From contig CBDAPX010000002.1 of NCBI GenBank assembly GCA_965198725.1, positions 868,001 to 932,000 on the forward strand: a stretch of DNA of 64,000 bases, read 5' to 3'. The stretch comes from CBDAPX01 sp965198725. GTDB taxonomy: Bacteria > Pseudomonadota > Alphaproteobacteria > Rhodobacterales > Rhodobacteraceae. Position 1 is the first letter of the stretch, and every line of letters begins with the position of its first letter. The notes under the pieces were generated by a model. It saw only the letters and a list, made by a program, of their open reading frames with translations, made no database searches and was not told where the DNA came from. The translations under genes and the position numbers were made by a program. Shown here one piece after another: positions 49,489 through 57,981 of the stretch.

Positions 49489-49862
49489 TGGCTCTCCTCC
49501 ATTTCGGCGTAGGTCGCTTTGGCCAGTTTGATGGCATGGTTGGCCTTGGGCACACCCGCATACACAGCGACGTGCAAAAACGCTTCCATGACATCGTCTT
49601 TCGTGGCCCCTGTGTTGGCGCTGGCGCGGATATGCATCGGAATTTCTTCGAAATTGCCGGTGGCTGCCAACAGGGCAAGGGTCAACATGCTGCGGTCGCG
49701 CCGCGAGATTTTATCGCTGGCCCACAAGGTGCCCCAGGCCCCTTCGGTGATCAGCGTCTGAAAGGGTTCATCAAACTCTGTTTTGAGCGCTTCGGCGCGG
49801 TCCACATGGGCATTGCCCAAAACCTCACGCCGAACCGTCATTCCATTGTCAAACCGGCTCAT
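49485..49862 (-). CDS. pcaC: 4-carboxymuconolactone decarboxylase
   Basis: 125 residues, the AhpD-like decarboxylase after ring cleavage in the beta-ketoadipate pathway. Segments FQTLITEGAWGTLWASDKIS and RDRSMLTLALLAATGNFEEI are typical. The ATG at 49862 is preferred because AAGGAG lies six bases upstream; an ATG at 49877 is also in frame. Confidence 0.95.
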   Translation of the reverse strand: MSRFDNGMTVRREVLGNAHVDRAEALKTEFDEPFQTLITEGAWGTLWASDKISRRDRSMLTLALLAATGNFEEIPMHIRASANTGATKDDVMEAFLHVAVYAGVPKANHAIKLAKATYAEMEESQ

Positions 49863-49876
49863 ACCCGTCTCCTTCA

Positions 49877-51046
49877 TCAATAGGGCAAGCCCACATAGTT
49901 TTCGGCCATCGCCTGTTGCGCGGCCTTGTTGGACCGCAGGAATTCAAGCTCTGCCACCTGCATGCGCAGATCGAATTCGGTCTGATCGGGATAGCGATGC
50001 ATCAGCGAACTGAACCACCAGCTGAACCGCTCTGTCTTCCAGATGCGGGCCAGGGCGCGTTCGGAATACCGGTCGATCCCCTCTGGATCGTTGTCTTCGT
50101 AATACTGACGCAACCCGTTGTAGAGGTAGTGGACGTCAGACGCCGCCGTGTTCAGCCCCTTTGCTCCGGTGGGCGGCACGATATGCGCGGCGTCACCACA
50201 CAGGAACAAACGGCCCCAGCGCATCGGCTCTGTCACAAAGGATCGCAGGGGTGCGATCGACTTTTCGATGGATGGCCCGGTGATCAGTTTTTCGGCCTGA
50301 TCAGCAGGGATGCGGCGTTTCAATTCGTCCCAAAACAGCTGATCGCTCCAGTCATCAGGACTGTCGGACAAGGAACACTGGATATAATACCGGCTGAGAT
50401 TGGCGTTCCGCATCGAGCAGAGCGCAAAGCCGCGCGGTGAATTGGCATAGATCAATTCGTGATTGACCGGGGGCGTTTCCGACAGAATGCCCAGCCAGCC
50501 AAAGGGATAAACCTTTTCGTATTCCTTGCGCGCGGATGTCGGGATGGTCTGGCGGCTGACACCGTGAAACCCGTCACATCCGGCGACAAACTCTGTATCG
50601 ATCCGGTGTTCTTTGCCGTCCGTCTCATAGGTGACGTAAGGCGCATCGCTGTCGGCATCGTGGATGACCACGTTTTCGACGTTGTAGACAATCGGCGCTC
50701 CGCAGGCTTCGCGGGCATCATATAGATCGCGCGTCACTTCGGTCTGACCGTAGACCATCACGGGTGTGCCGGTGTGTTCGGCAAAATCGATGCGAAACAT
50801 CTCATCGCCATAGGAAATCAGCGTCCCGTCATGCGTGAACCCCTCGGTGCGCATACGCGCATCAACACCGGCTTCTTCCATCAGGCGCAACATGCCCTGT
50901 TCCAAAACGCCGGCGCGGATGCGGCCAAGGACGTATTCCTTGGTTTTGCGTTCCAAAACGATCGTGTCGATGCCTTTGGAGTGGAGGAGCTGACCCAGCA
51001 ACAAGCCGGATGGGCCTCCTCCAATAATTGCGACCTGCGTGCGCAT
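49877..51046 (-). CDS. pobA: 4-hydroxybenzoate 3-monooxygenase
   Basis: FAD-dependent hydroxylation of 4-hydroxybenzoate to protocatechuate. 389 residues: RTQVAIIGGGPSGLLLGQLL (GxGxxG), ERKTKEYVLGRIRAGVLEQG near residue 33, the DG motif FVAGCDGFHGVSR, and LFLCGDAAHIVPPTGAKGLN with the GD motif. First gene of pobA-pcaCHG; its start lies 98 bases from the divergent pcaQ-like regulator. Confidence 0.97.
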   Translation of the reverse strand: MRTQVAIIGGGPSGLLLGQLLHSKGIDTIVLERKTKEYVLGRIRAGVLEQGMLRLMEEAGVDARMRTEGFTHDGTLISYGDEMFRIDFAEHTGTPVMVYGQTEVTRDLYDAREACGAPIVYNVENVVIHDADSDAPYVTYETDGKEHRIDTEFVAGCDGFHGVSRQTIPTSARKEYEKVYPFGWLGILSETPPVNHELIYANSPRGFALCSMRNANLSRYYIQCSLSDSPDDWSDQLFWDELKRRIPADQAEKLITGPSIEKSIAPLRSFVTEPMRWGRLFLCGDAAHIVPPTGAKGLNTAASDVHYLYNGLRQYYEDNDPEGIDRYSERALARIWKTERFSWWFSSLMHRYPDQTEFDLRMQVAELEFLRSNKAAQQAMAENYVGLPY

Positions 51047-51144
51047 TTCAAATCCCCTTTTATCCCTGATGGTAGAATGAATGATGGATTATGATATGTA
51101 AAATGACATATTGGGACTTATAGTTTCTATTTTGGATAAGCAAC

Positions 51145-52059
51145 TTGGACCCTAGGATCAAAATTCGGCATATCTCGGCTTTTGTCGAAATCACGCGGCG
51201 CGGCAGCCTGAAGCAGGCTGCCGAGGTCATCCACCTGACCCAACCGGCGATATCGAAAACGCTCAAGGAACTGGAAGACATCTTGGACACGCGATTGCTG
51301 GACCGCGACCGTGCGGGCATCCGGTTGACCCCGGCGGGCGAAGTGTTTCAGCAATTCGCCGAGATGAGCCTTGGGGCTCTGCAACAAGGTATCAGCGGGG
51401 TGGACCAGATCCGCAAAGGGGGCGGGGGCCGTATCCTTGTGGGCGCTTTGCCCAGTGTGGCCGCACGGGTTTTGCCCCATGCGGCCCAAAGCTTTGCCGA
51501 GCTGGCCCCCGACACGGTTCTGGAGTTCGAAGATGGTCCGCATGGTTACCTGACCGACCGTTTGCGCACCGGTGCGCTGGATGTTTTGGTCGGACGGTTG
51601 GGTGTGCCGGAAACCATGACGGGGTTGTCGTTCACCCAACTTTACAGCGAACAGGTGGTGTTTGCCGTCCGTCCGGATCATCCGGCGATCACGGTGGACC
51701 TGCCCGGTGATCTGGCACAGTGGCCGGTGATTTACCCCGGACCACGCTCTGCCATCCGCCCCTTGGTGGACCGCTTGATGTTTGCGTTGGGGGTTGGGGA
51801 ATTGCCCCGGCGGATTGAAACAGTTTCAGGGGCGTTCGGGCGAGAACGGGCGCTGAGCACGGATGACATCTGGATCATTTCCGAAGGCGTGGTTGCCATG
51901 GATATCGCGCGGGGACGTTTGGCCAAGGTGCCCATGGATACGTCTCTCACGGCGGGCCCGGTTGGCGTGATGACCCGGGCGGATGAAGAAATGCCGCCGG
52001 CGGTGCGTCTCTTCCGGCTTGCCTTGAACGCCGCAGTCGACACGTTGGGGTTACACTGA
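51145..52059 (+). CDS. pcaQ: LysR-family regulator, PcaQ type
   Basis: 304 residues. Helix-turn-helix at the N-terminus (ISAFVEITRRGSLKQAAEVI, HLTQPAISKTLKELEDILDT), followed by a LysR substrate domain. Sequence and position next to pobA-pcaCHG fit PcaQ, which responds to beta-carboxymuconate pathway intermediates. The start is a TTG at 51145, with GGATAAG a few bases upstream; no ATG is placed better. Convergent with znuB. Confidence 0.88.
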   Translation: MDPRIKIRHISAFVEITRRGSLKQAAEVIHLTQPAISKTLKELEDILDTRLLDRDRAGIRLTPAGEVFQQFAEMSLGALQQGISGVDQIRKGGGGRILVGALPSVAARVLPHAAQSFAELAPDTVLEFEDGPHGYLTDRLRTGALDVLVGRLGVPETMTGLSFTQLYSEQVVFAVRPDHPAITVDLPGDLAQWPVIYPGPRSAIRPLVDRLMFALGVGELPRRIETVSGAFGRERALSTDDIWIISEGVVAMDIARGRLAKVPMDTSLTAGPVGVMTRADEEMPPAVRLFRLALNAAVDTLGLH

Positions 52060-52070
52060 CGCGCGCGGCT

Positions 52071-52871
52071 TTATCTGCGCAACGCGTTGTTCAAAATGTT
52101 GCCTACGGCGCTTGCGGCAAAGGCGATGGCCGCGATGCAGACGATCGTGGGGCCGGTTGGTGTGTCGAGATAGAACGAGGTCTGCAACCCGCCCAGTGCG
52201 GCCACAGCGCCAATGGCGGCGGCGACAAATGCCATGCGTTCTGGCGCCCGGGCCAAGGGGCGGGCCGCAGCGGCCGGAATGATCAGCATGGCAGAGATCA
52301 GCAAAACGCCGACGACCTTGATTGCGACGGCCACGACAATGGCCAGTACCATGATCAAAACAAACTCTTCTCGGCGGGGGTTTAGCCCACTGGCACGTGC
52401 CAGATCCGGGTTCACAGTTGCCGTCAATAATGCCGACCAACGCCATGTCAAAAGACCAATGACCACGGCGGCACCGCGCCAGATGACCAACAGGTCCTGT
52501 CGCGTGACGGCCAATATGTCGCCGAACAGAAAGGAATCGAGGTCCAGTCGAACATCCGCCATAATGGTCACCGCAACGAGGCCGAAGGCCAGTGAACCAT
52601 GGGCCAGAACGCCTAGAAGCGTGTCCATGGCATAGCCGCGCCCGGTGAGCGAAGACACAATGCTGGCCATGATCAAAGCGACCAGCATGACGGCAGGTGT
52701 GACAGCGATTTCAGTGGCCAAGGCCAGTGCCACGCCAAGGATTGCCGCATGCGCGGTGGCCTCTCCGAAATAGGCCATACGCCGCCATACCACGAAACAG
52801 CCCAACGGGGCGGCGGCCAATGCCACGCCAAGACCGGCTAGGGCCGCACGCCAGAAAAAGTCATCCAGCAT
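52071..52871 (-). CDS. znuB: Zinc ABC transporter permease ZnuB
   Basis: 266-residue permease with about eight hydrophobic segments. The family stretch WRRMAYFGEATAHAAILGVA near residue 30 and ASGLNPRREEFVLIMVLAIV near residue 165 are characteristic. Starts with TGATG overlap on the znuC stop at 52871. Operon zur-znuC-znuB. Confidence 0.95.
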   Translation of the reverse strand: MLDDFFWRAALAGLGVALAAAPLGCFVVWRRMAYFGEATAHAAILGVALALATEIAVTPAVMLVALIMASIVSSLTGRGYAMDTLLGVLAHGSLAFGLVAVTIMADVRLDLDSFLFGDILAVTRQDLLVIWRGAAVVIGLLTWRWSALLTATVNPDLARASGLNPRREEFVLIMVLAIVVAVAIKVVGVLLISAMLIIPAAAARPLARAPERMAFVAAAIGAVAALGGLQTSFYLDTPTGPTIVCIAAIAFAASAVGNILNNALRR

Positions 52872-53632
52872 CAGTGATGCGTCCCGTGCCCGTGGTCATG
52901 CCCATGGTCATGATCGTGATCATGCGAATGGGTGTGTTGATGTTGATACAGCGCCAAAGCGCCTTGCGTCCCGGTCCCGAAAAGGGCGCGGTATTCCGGT
53001 GCGCTGGCAACCACGGCAGGGGTGCCTTGGCAACAGACATGACCGTTCAGGCACAAAACCCGGTCCGAGGCGGCCATGACCACATGCAAGTCATGGCTGA
53101 CCATCACAACGGCGCATCCCAGTCGTTGCCGCACATCTTCGATCTGGCGATAAAACGCAGCTGCGCCGGGCTGGTCGAGCCCTTGGGTGGCTTCATCCAG
53201 CAACAAAAGCTCCGGGTCAGACAGCAATGCCCGCGCCAAAAGCACGCGCTGAAACTGGCCGCCGGACAGGTCGCTCATCTGCCGCCGGCCCAGGTTCGGC
53301 ACACCGGCCTCTTTCAAGGCGGTCTCACATCTGTCTCTGGCGATGCGGCGCGGCAGGTTCAGGAACCGTTGCACCGTCATCGGCATGTTGTGATCAATGG
53401 CGAGCCGTTGGGGAACATAGCCGATCCGCAAACCCGGTTTGGACGTTATTTCACCCTTGGTCGGATGCAACGCGCCGATGATCGCGCGCAAAAAGCTGCT
53501 TTTGCCCGACCCGTTTGGTCCGACGATGGTCACGATCTCATTAGGTTGGATATCGACCGTCACGTTGCGCAAAACGGTGCGCTGGCCATACGCCAATGTG
53601 ACCTTATCGGCCGAAACGAGCGGCGATGTCAT
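52871..53632 (-). CDS. znuC: Zinc ABC transporter ATP-binding protein ZnuC with a histidine-rich tail
   Basis: 253 residues from the ATG at 53632, overlapping the zur stop by ATGA. Walker A VGPNGSGKSSFLRAI, signature LSGGQFQRVLLARALL and Walker B LLLLDEATQGLD. The last 25 residues are a run of His, Asp and Gly (THSHDHDHDHGHDHG), which ABC ATPases do not need for ATP use and which may bind zinc on the inner face. Confidence 0.95.
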   Translation of the reverse strand: MTSPLVSADKVTLAYGQRTVLRNVTVDIQPNEIVTIVGPNGSGKSSFLRAIIGALHPTKGEITSKPGLRIGYVPQRLAIDHNMPMTVQRFLNLPRRIARDRCETALKEAGVPNLGRRQMSDLSGGQFQRVLLARALLSDPELLLLDEATQGLDQPGAAAFYRQIEDVRQRLGCAVVMVSHDLHVVMAASDRVLCLNGHVCCQGTPAVVASAPEYRALFGTGTQGALALYQHQHTHSHDHDHDHGHDHGHGTHH

Positions 53633-54108
53633 GCAGAGGTGCCTTGGCAATTGGGACAAAGACCTTCGGCTTCGACCACCACGCGTTCGATCATAAAACC
53701 TGTTTCCTTGGCCAGATGTCCAAGCCATCCATCTGACAAATCGGTTGGGGATTCCGACACCGACCGGCAATTGCGGCAAATCAGGAAGGCCGGTGCGTGA
53801 TTGGCATCGACATGTGAACAGGCCGTGTAGGCGTTCAGCCGTTCAACCCGATGCGCAAGACCGTGTTTAACCAGAAAATCCAAGGCGCGGTAAACGACCG
53901 GTGGCTGCGATCCCAACCCTTCTGCCGACAGGACGTCCAGAATGTCGTAGGCGCCCAGAGCCTGATGTTTTTCCAACAGAATTTCCAAGACGCGGCGACG
54001 CACTGGCGTGAATTGCAGTTTTTCGCGCGCACAGATCGCTTCGGCTTCGGCGATACCGTCCGAGATACAGCGGTCATGGTTGTGGCTGTGGAATCCAACA
54101 GAGCTCAT
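53629..54108 (-). CDS. zur: Zinc uptake regulator Zur (Fur family)
   Basis: 159 residues. Winged-helix N-terminal part (REKLQFTPVRRRVLEILLEK, QALGAYDILDVLSAEGLGSQ), then the metal-binding part with SHVDANHAPAFLICRNCRSV and a C-terminal CPNC motif, giving the structural CxxC pairs. Its own N-terminus is His-rich (MSSVGFHSHNHDRC). The ATG at 54108 has AAAGG upstream; the frame is open to 54165. It faces znuA across a shared palindrome. Confidence 0.93.
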   Translation of the reverse strand: MSSVGFHSHNHDRCISDGIAEAEAICAREKLQFTPVRRRVLEILLEKHQALGAYDILDVLSAEGLGSQPPVVYRALDFLVKHGLAHRVERLNAYTACSHVDANHAPAFLICRNCRSVSESPTDLSDGWLGHLAKETGFMIERVVVEAEGLCPNCQGTSA

Positions 54109-54178
54109 CAGCGGCCTTTCGAGATGCGATTTAGGGTTGATATGTGATAGGTGCGTCTCTATCAACCCAGATCGACGT

Positions 54179-54192
54179 TATGTTATAACATA
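54179..54192. promoter_or_regulatory. Zur operator shared by zur-znuCB and znuA
   Basis: A perfect 14-bp palindrome, TATGTTATAACATA, lies 13 bases before the znuA GTG and about 70 bases from the zur start. It fits the AT-rich dyad bound by Zur of alphaproteobacteria. Placement would let zinc-loaded Zur shut both divergent transcripts. Confidence 0.72.
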
Positions 54193-54204
54193 GGGGAGCA
54201 CGAC

Positions 54205-55407
54205 GTGATCAACAACAGATTTGGCAAGGCTGCATTGGCGCTTTGTGCCACAACCGCATTGAGCAATGGCGCGCTGGCCGATGCGCCATCGGTGGTCACC
54301 GACATCGCAGCGATCCATTCGCTGGTCGCGAAGGTCATGGAAGGCGTCGGAGAGCCAAACCTACTCGTTTCCGCAGGTCAAACGCCGCATTCCTTCACCA
54401 TGCGCCCATCGGACGCGCAAGCATTGCAAGACGCCAATCTGGTGATCTGGATCGGCGAAGAGTTGACACCGTGGCTGGAAAAACCGCTCGAGTCGCTCAG
54501 CAGTGATGCGCAAACGCTGACCCTGTTGGACGTCGAAGGCACACAGACGCTGGAGTTCCGGGAAGAAACGGTTTTTGCGGAAAACGACGATCACCATGAT
54601 GATCATGATGACCATGGTCATGAGGATCACGCGGATCATGAAGATGAACATGACCATGATGATCACGCGGACCACAAAGATGAGCATGATCACGATGATC
54701 ATGCGGAACATAAAGATGAGCATGACCACGATGATCATGCAGACCACAAAGACGAACATGATCACGATCATGAAGAACATGCTGATCACGATGACCACAA
54801 AGACGAAGATGGGCATGAAGACCATGCCGGTCATGACGACCACGATGATCATGAGGATCACGCCGGTCACGATGATCATGATCACCACCACCACGATGGC
54901 GTTGATCCCCATGCCTGGTTGATGCCGGCCAACGCGCAAACCTGGTTGGGTGTGATTGCCGAAACACTGGCGACCATGGACCCAGACCATGCAGATCAGT
55001 ATCGTGAGAACGCGGCAGAAGCTGTCGAGGAATTTACCGAGACAGTTGCAGAGGTCAAAGAAACACTGGGTGATATGGCCGGCACTGCCGTCATTACGAT
55101 GCACGACGCATACCAGTATTTCGAAGGTGAATTCGGTCTGCGGGTTGTTGGCTCGATCAGCCCAGGGGACGCAACGGACCCAAGCCCCGCACGGATCGCC
55201 GAATTGCGTGACGCGGTGCAGGATCAGGCCATTACCTGCGCGTTTTCAGAGCCACAATTCGACCAACGCCTGATTTCGGCTGTGGCCGAAGACATTGGTG
55301 TCAAGGTTGCTGTTCTGGACCCGCACGGTGCCAATCTGGAACCCGGGCCTGACTTGTACACTGGCGTTTTGAAACAGATGGCCACCGCTATCGCCGGGTG
55401 CAAATAA
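54205..55407 (+). CDS. znuA: Zinc ABC transporter periplasmic binding protein ZnuA with a long His/Asp-rich loop
   Basis: 400 residues from a GTG at 54205 preceded by GGGGAG. Signal peptide about residues 1-25 (GKAALALCATTALSNGALA). Metal ligands of the cluster A-I family are visible: His in AGQTPHSFTMRPSDA, His in GVDPHAWLMPAN, and His and Asp later (MHDAYQYFEGEFG, LDPHGANLEPG). The loop at about residues 128-231 is almost only His, Asp, Glu and a few Ala/Lys, and includes tandem 12-residue units beginning DEHDHDDHA. Such loops bind or sense extra zinc. Confidence 0.95.
   Translation: MINNRFGKAALALCATTALSNGALADAPSVVTDIAAIHSLVAKVMEGVGEPNLLVSAGQTPHSFTMRPSDAQALQDANLVIWIGEELTPWLEKPLESLSSDAQTLTLLDVEGTQTLEFREETVFAENDDHHDDHDDHGHEDHADHEDEHDHDDHADHKDEHDHDDHAEHKDEHDHDDHADHKDEHDHDHEEHADHDDHKDEDGHEDHAGHDDHDDHEDHAGHDDHDHHHHDGVDPHAWLMPANAQTWLGVIAETLATMDPDHADQYRENAAEAVEEFTETVAEVKETLGDMAGTAVITMHDAYQYFEGEFGLRVVGSISPGDATDPSPARIAELRDAVQDQAITCAFSEPQFDQRLISAVAEDIGVKVAVLDPHGANLEPGPDLYTGVLKQMATAIAGCK
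54643..54786 (+). repeat. Tandem 36-bp repeats encoding the His-rich ZnuA loop
   Basis: Three near-identical 36-bp units and a degenerate fourth encode repeats of DEHDHDDHA plus three residues. The surrounding low-complexity coding region spans about 54586-54897. Confidence 0.7.
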
Positions 55408-55536
55408 TACGATACACGCGCGGGGCGGGCCGGCTTGTTGTCGTCCGCCCCTTGCAGGTCCCCATGGGCAACACTAAGACTCCTGTAACTGCAATCGGGT
55501 ATCCTCCCGAACCAACTTCAGAACAGGCAGCCGACC

Positions 55537-56169
55537 ATGTTTGATCCTATCGACACATACAACAACACTCTGGTCCCGATGGTGGTGGAACAAACCAGCC
55601 GGGGCGAACGGGCCTATGACATCTTTTCGCGCCTCCTGAAGGAGCGGATCATCTTCATCAACGGCCCCATTCATGATGGCATGTCCCATCTAATCGTGGC
55701 CCAGCTGTTGCACCTTGAGGCAGAAAACCCTAGCAAGGAAATCTCAATCTATATCAACAGCCCGGGCGGTGTGGTCACCAGTGGTTTGTCGATTTACGAC
55801 ACGATGCAGTACATCAAGCCCAAGTGCAGCACGTTGGTGATTGGGCAGGCGGCATCAATGGGCTCTGTCCTGTTGGCAGGCGGCGAGGCAGGCATGCGGT
55901 TTTCCCTGCCCAACAGCCGCATCATGGTGCACCAGCCATCGGGCGGTTACCAAGGTCAGGCCAGCGACATCATGATCCACGCGGCCGAGACACAAAAGCT
56001 GAAAGACCGGTTGTACGACATCTATGTAAAACACACCGGTCAGTCGAAAAAGGCCGTGGAAAAAGCGCTCGACCGCGACAATTTCATGTCGCCAGAGGAA
56101 GCCAAAGATTGGGGTCACATCGACGAAATCGTCGACAGCCGCCCCAAAACGGATGAGGCGGACGCCTAA
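55537..56169 (+). CDS. clpP: ATP-dependent Clp protease proteolytic subunit
   Basis: Serine protease chamber of ClpXP. 210 residues with the catalytic triad: Ser107 in GQAASMGSVLLAGG, His132 in MVHQPSGGYQGQASD, Asp181 in LDRDNFMS. Normal bacterial length. Upstream of clpX and separated from it by about 156 bases containing a terminator-like hairpin. Confidence 0.97.
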   Translation: MFDPIDTYNNTLVPMVVEQTSRGERAYDIFSRLLKERIIFINGPIHDGMSHLIVAQLLHLEAENPSKEISIYINSPGGVVTSGLSIYDTMQYIKPKCSTLVIGQAASMGSVLLAGGEAGMRFSLPNSRIMVHQPSGGYQGQASDIMIHAAETQKLKDRLYDIYVKHTGQSKKAVEKALDRDNFMSPEEAKDWGHIDEIVDSRPKTDEADA

Positions 56170-56188
56170 GGCGCGCCCATAAAAGTTG

Positions 56189-56224
56189 CGTCGTTCCGCA
56201 ACCCGTGTGCGGAGCGGCGATTTT
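56189..56224 (+). terminator. Terminator-like hairpin after clpP
   Basis: A 12-bp stem with two G-U pairs (56189-56200 with 56208-56219) and a seven-base loop is followed by ATTTTG. It lies 20 bases past the clpP stop and may end or weaken the clpP transcript ahead of clpX. Confidence 0.5.
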
Positions 56225-56325
56225 GCGATTGTGGACACTGAACGGCTGGCCTAAGCTACCCGCTAAGTGCGACAGCCCGGTGAATTGTCGGGCAAATGAC
56301 GACCGGAAAGGCCGAAAGGTAGATC

Positions 56326-57594
56326 ATGGCGACGAACTCAGGTGGTGACAGCAAAAATACGCTCTATTGCAGCTTTTGCGGCAAAAGCCAGCATGAGGTG
56401 CGCAAACTGATCGCGGGTCCGACCGTGTTCATTTGCGATGAATGCGTTGAGCTGTGCATGGATATCATCCGGGAAGAAACGAAGGCCTCTGGCCTGAAAG
56501 CATCGGATGGCGTGCCCACGCCCAAGGACATTTGTGAGGTTCTGGACGATTACGTGATTGGCCAGGCGATGGCCAAGCGCGTTCTGTCGGTGGCCGTGCA
56601 CAACCACTACAAACGCCTCAACCACGCGCAAAAGGCCGGTTCAGATATCGAACTGGCCAAGTCGAACATCCTTTTGATCGGCCCGACAGGTTGCGGTAAA
56701 ACGCTTTTGGCACAGACGCTTGCGCGTATTCTGGACGTGCCGTTCACGATGGCAGATGCGACCACGTTGACCGAAGCGGGTTATGTTGGCGAAGACGTTG
56801 AAAACATCATCCTGAAACTGTTGCAGGCCAGCGAATACAACGTGGAACGCGCACAGCGCGGCATCGTGTATATCGATGAGGTCGACAAGATCACGCGCAA
56901 GTCGGAAAACCCGTCGATCACGCGTGACGTGTCGGGCGAAGGCGTGCAACAGGCGCTGCTGAAACTGATGGAAGGCACCGTGGCCTCCGTTCCTCCTCAG
57001 GGCGGGCGGAAACATCCGCAGCAAGAATTTTTGCAGGTGGATACGACCAACATCCTGTTCATCTGTGGCGGCGCGTTTGCCGGTCTGGACAAGATCATCA
57101 AGCAACGCGGTAAGGGCTCTGCCATGGGGTTTGGCGCCGACGTGCGTGATGAAAGCGATGCGGGGGTCGGGGAAACCTTCCAAGACCTTGAGCCGGAAGA
57201 TCTGTTGAAATTCGGTCTGATCCCGGAATTCGTTGGCCGCTTGCCGGTTCTGGCGACGCTGGAAGACCTGGATCAAGACGCGCTGGTGACCATCTTGACC
57301 AAGCCCAAGAACGCGCTGGTCAAACAGTATCAGCGCCTCTTTGAGCTGGAAGATACCGAGCTGCAATTCACCGATGATGCCCTGAACGCGATTGCCAAAC
57401 GCGCGATCGAACGGAAAACCGGTGCGCGCGGGTTGCGGTCCATCCTTGAGGACATCCTGCTGGATACAATGTTCGACCTGCCACGTATGGACAGCGTGAC
57501 CAAGGTCGTCGTCAACGAAGAGGCGGCACGGTCAGAAGCTGCACCTTTGATGATCCACGCCGACAGCGAGAAAGAGCCCGCCTCGGCTGGCTGA
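56326..57594 (+). CDS. clpX: ATP-dependent Clp protease ATPase subunit
   Basis: AAA+ unfoldase that feeds substrates to ClpP. 422 residues: N-terminal Cys4 zinc-binding domain (CSFCGKSQHEV, then CDECVELC), Walker A LLIGPTGCGKTLLAQT, pore loop GYVGEDVENI, Walker B IVYIDEVDKI, and ERKTGARGLRSILEDILLDT as sensor 2. AAAGG precedes the start. Assignment is secure. Confidence 0.98.
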   Translation: MATNSGGDSKNTLYCSFCGKSQHEVRKLIAGPTVFICDECVELCMDIIREETKASGLKASDGVPTPKDICEVLDDYVIGQAMAKRVLSVAVHNHYKRLNHAQKAGSDIELAKSNILLIGPTGCGKTLLAQTLARILDVPFTMADATTLTEAGYVGEDVENIILKLLQASEYNVERAQRGIVYIDEVDKITRKSENPSITRDVSGEGVQQALLKLMEGTVASVPPQGGRKHPQQEFLQVDTTNILFICGGAFAGLDKIIKQRGKGSAMGFGADVRDESDAGVGETFQDLEPEDLLKFGLIPEFVGRLPVLATLEDLDQDALVTILTKPKNALVKQYQRLFELEDTELQFTDDALNAIAKRAIERKTGARGLRSILEDILLDTMFDLPRMDSVTKVVVNEEAARSEAAPLMIHADSEKEPASAG

Positions 57595-57600
57595 TCCCAG

Positions 57601-57981
57601 ATGGACGTAAAGCGTATTTCAACCGGGTCCCCGTTTGAGGAACGGATCGGTTATTCGCGTGCGGTGGCCGCTGACGGGCTGGTGCATGTGGCCGGAACCA
57701 CGGGCTATGATTACGCCACGATGACGATGCCTGAAAGCATTGCGGATCAGTGCAAGAACGCGTTGCAAACGATTGATAACGCTTTGAAAGAAGCGGGCAG
57801 CGGCCTCGATCACGTACTGCGCGTGCGGTATATCGTGACAGACGCGGCGGCATGGCCCGATTGCTGGCCAGTGATCTCTCAGGCCTTTGCTCACGCAAAA
57901 CCGGCCGCGACCATGATTGTCGCGGGCCTGCAAGAGCCAGAGATGAAGATCGAGATCGAGGTTACCGCGCGGGTCGTTTAG
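57601..57981 (+). CDS. RidA/YjgF family protein
   Basis: 126 residues of the RidA (reactive imine deaminase) family: YSRAVAADGLVHVAGTTGYD near the start, ADQCKNALQTIDNALKEAGS and a C-terminal PAATMIVAGLQEPEMKIEIE. The conserved Arg of the active RidA class is replaced in context by HVLRVRYIVTDAA, so it may be one of the divergent subgroups. It starts six bases after the clpX stop, likely on the same transcript. Ends in TAG. Confidence 0.9.
   Translation: MDVKRISTGSPFEERIGYSRAVAADGLVHVAGTTGYDYATMTMPESIADQCKNALQTIDNALKEAGSGLDHVLRVRYIVTDAAAWPDCWPVISQAFAHAKPAATMIVAGLQEPEMKIEIEVTARVV

Noticed and set aside
54361..55104. Minus-strand frame of 247 codons rich in Val, Ile and Met opposite znuA
   Set aside because: It is the mirror of the His/Asp repeat (GAT/CAT codons read backwards as ATC/ATG) and looks membrane-like only for that reason.
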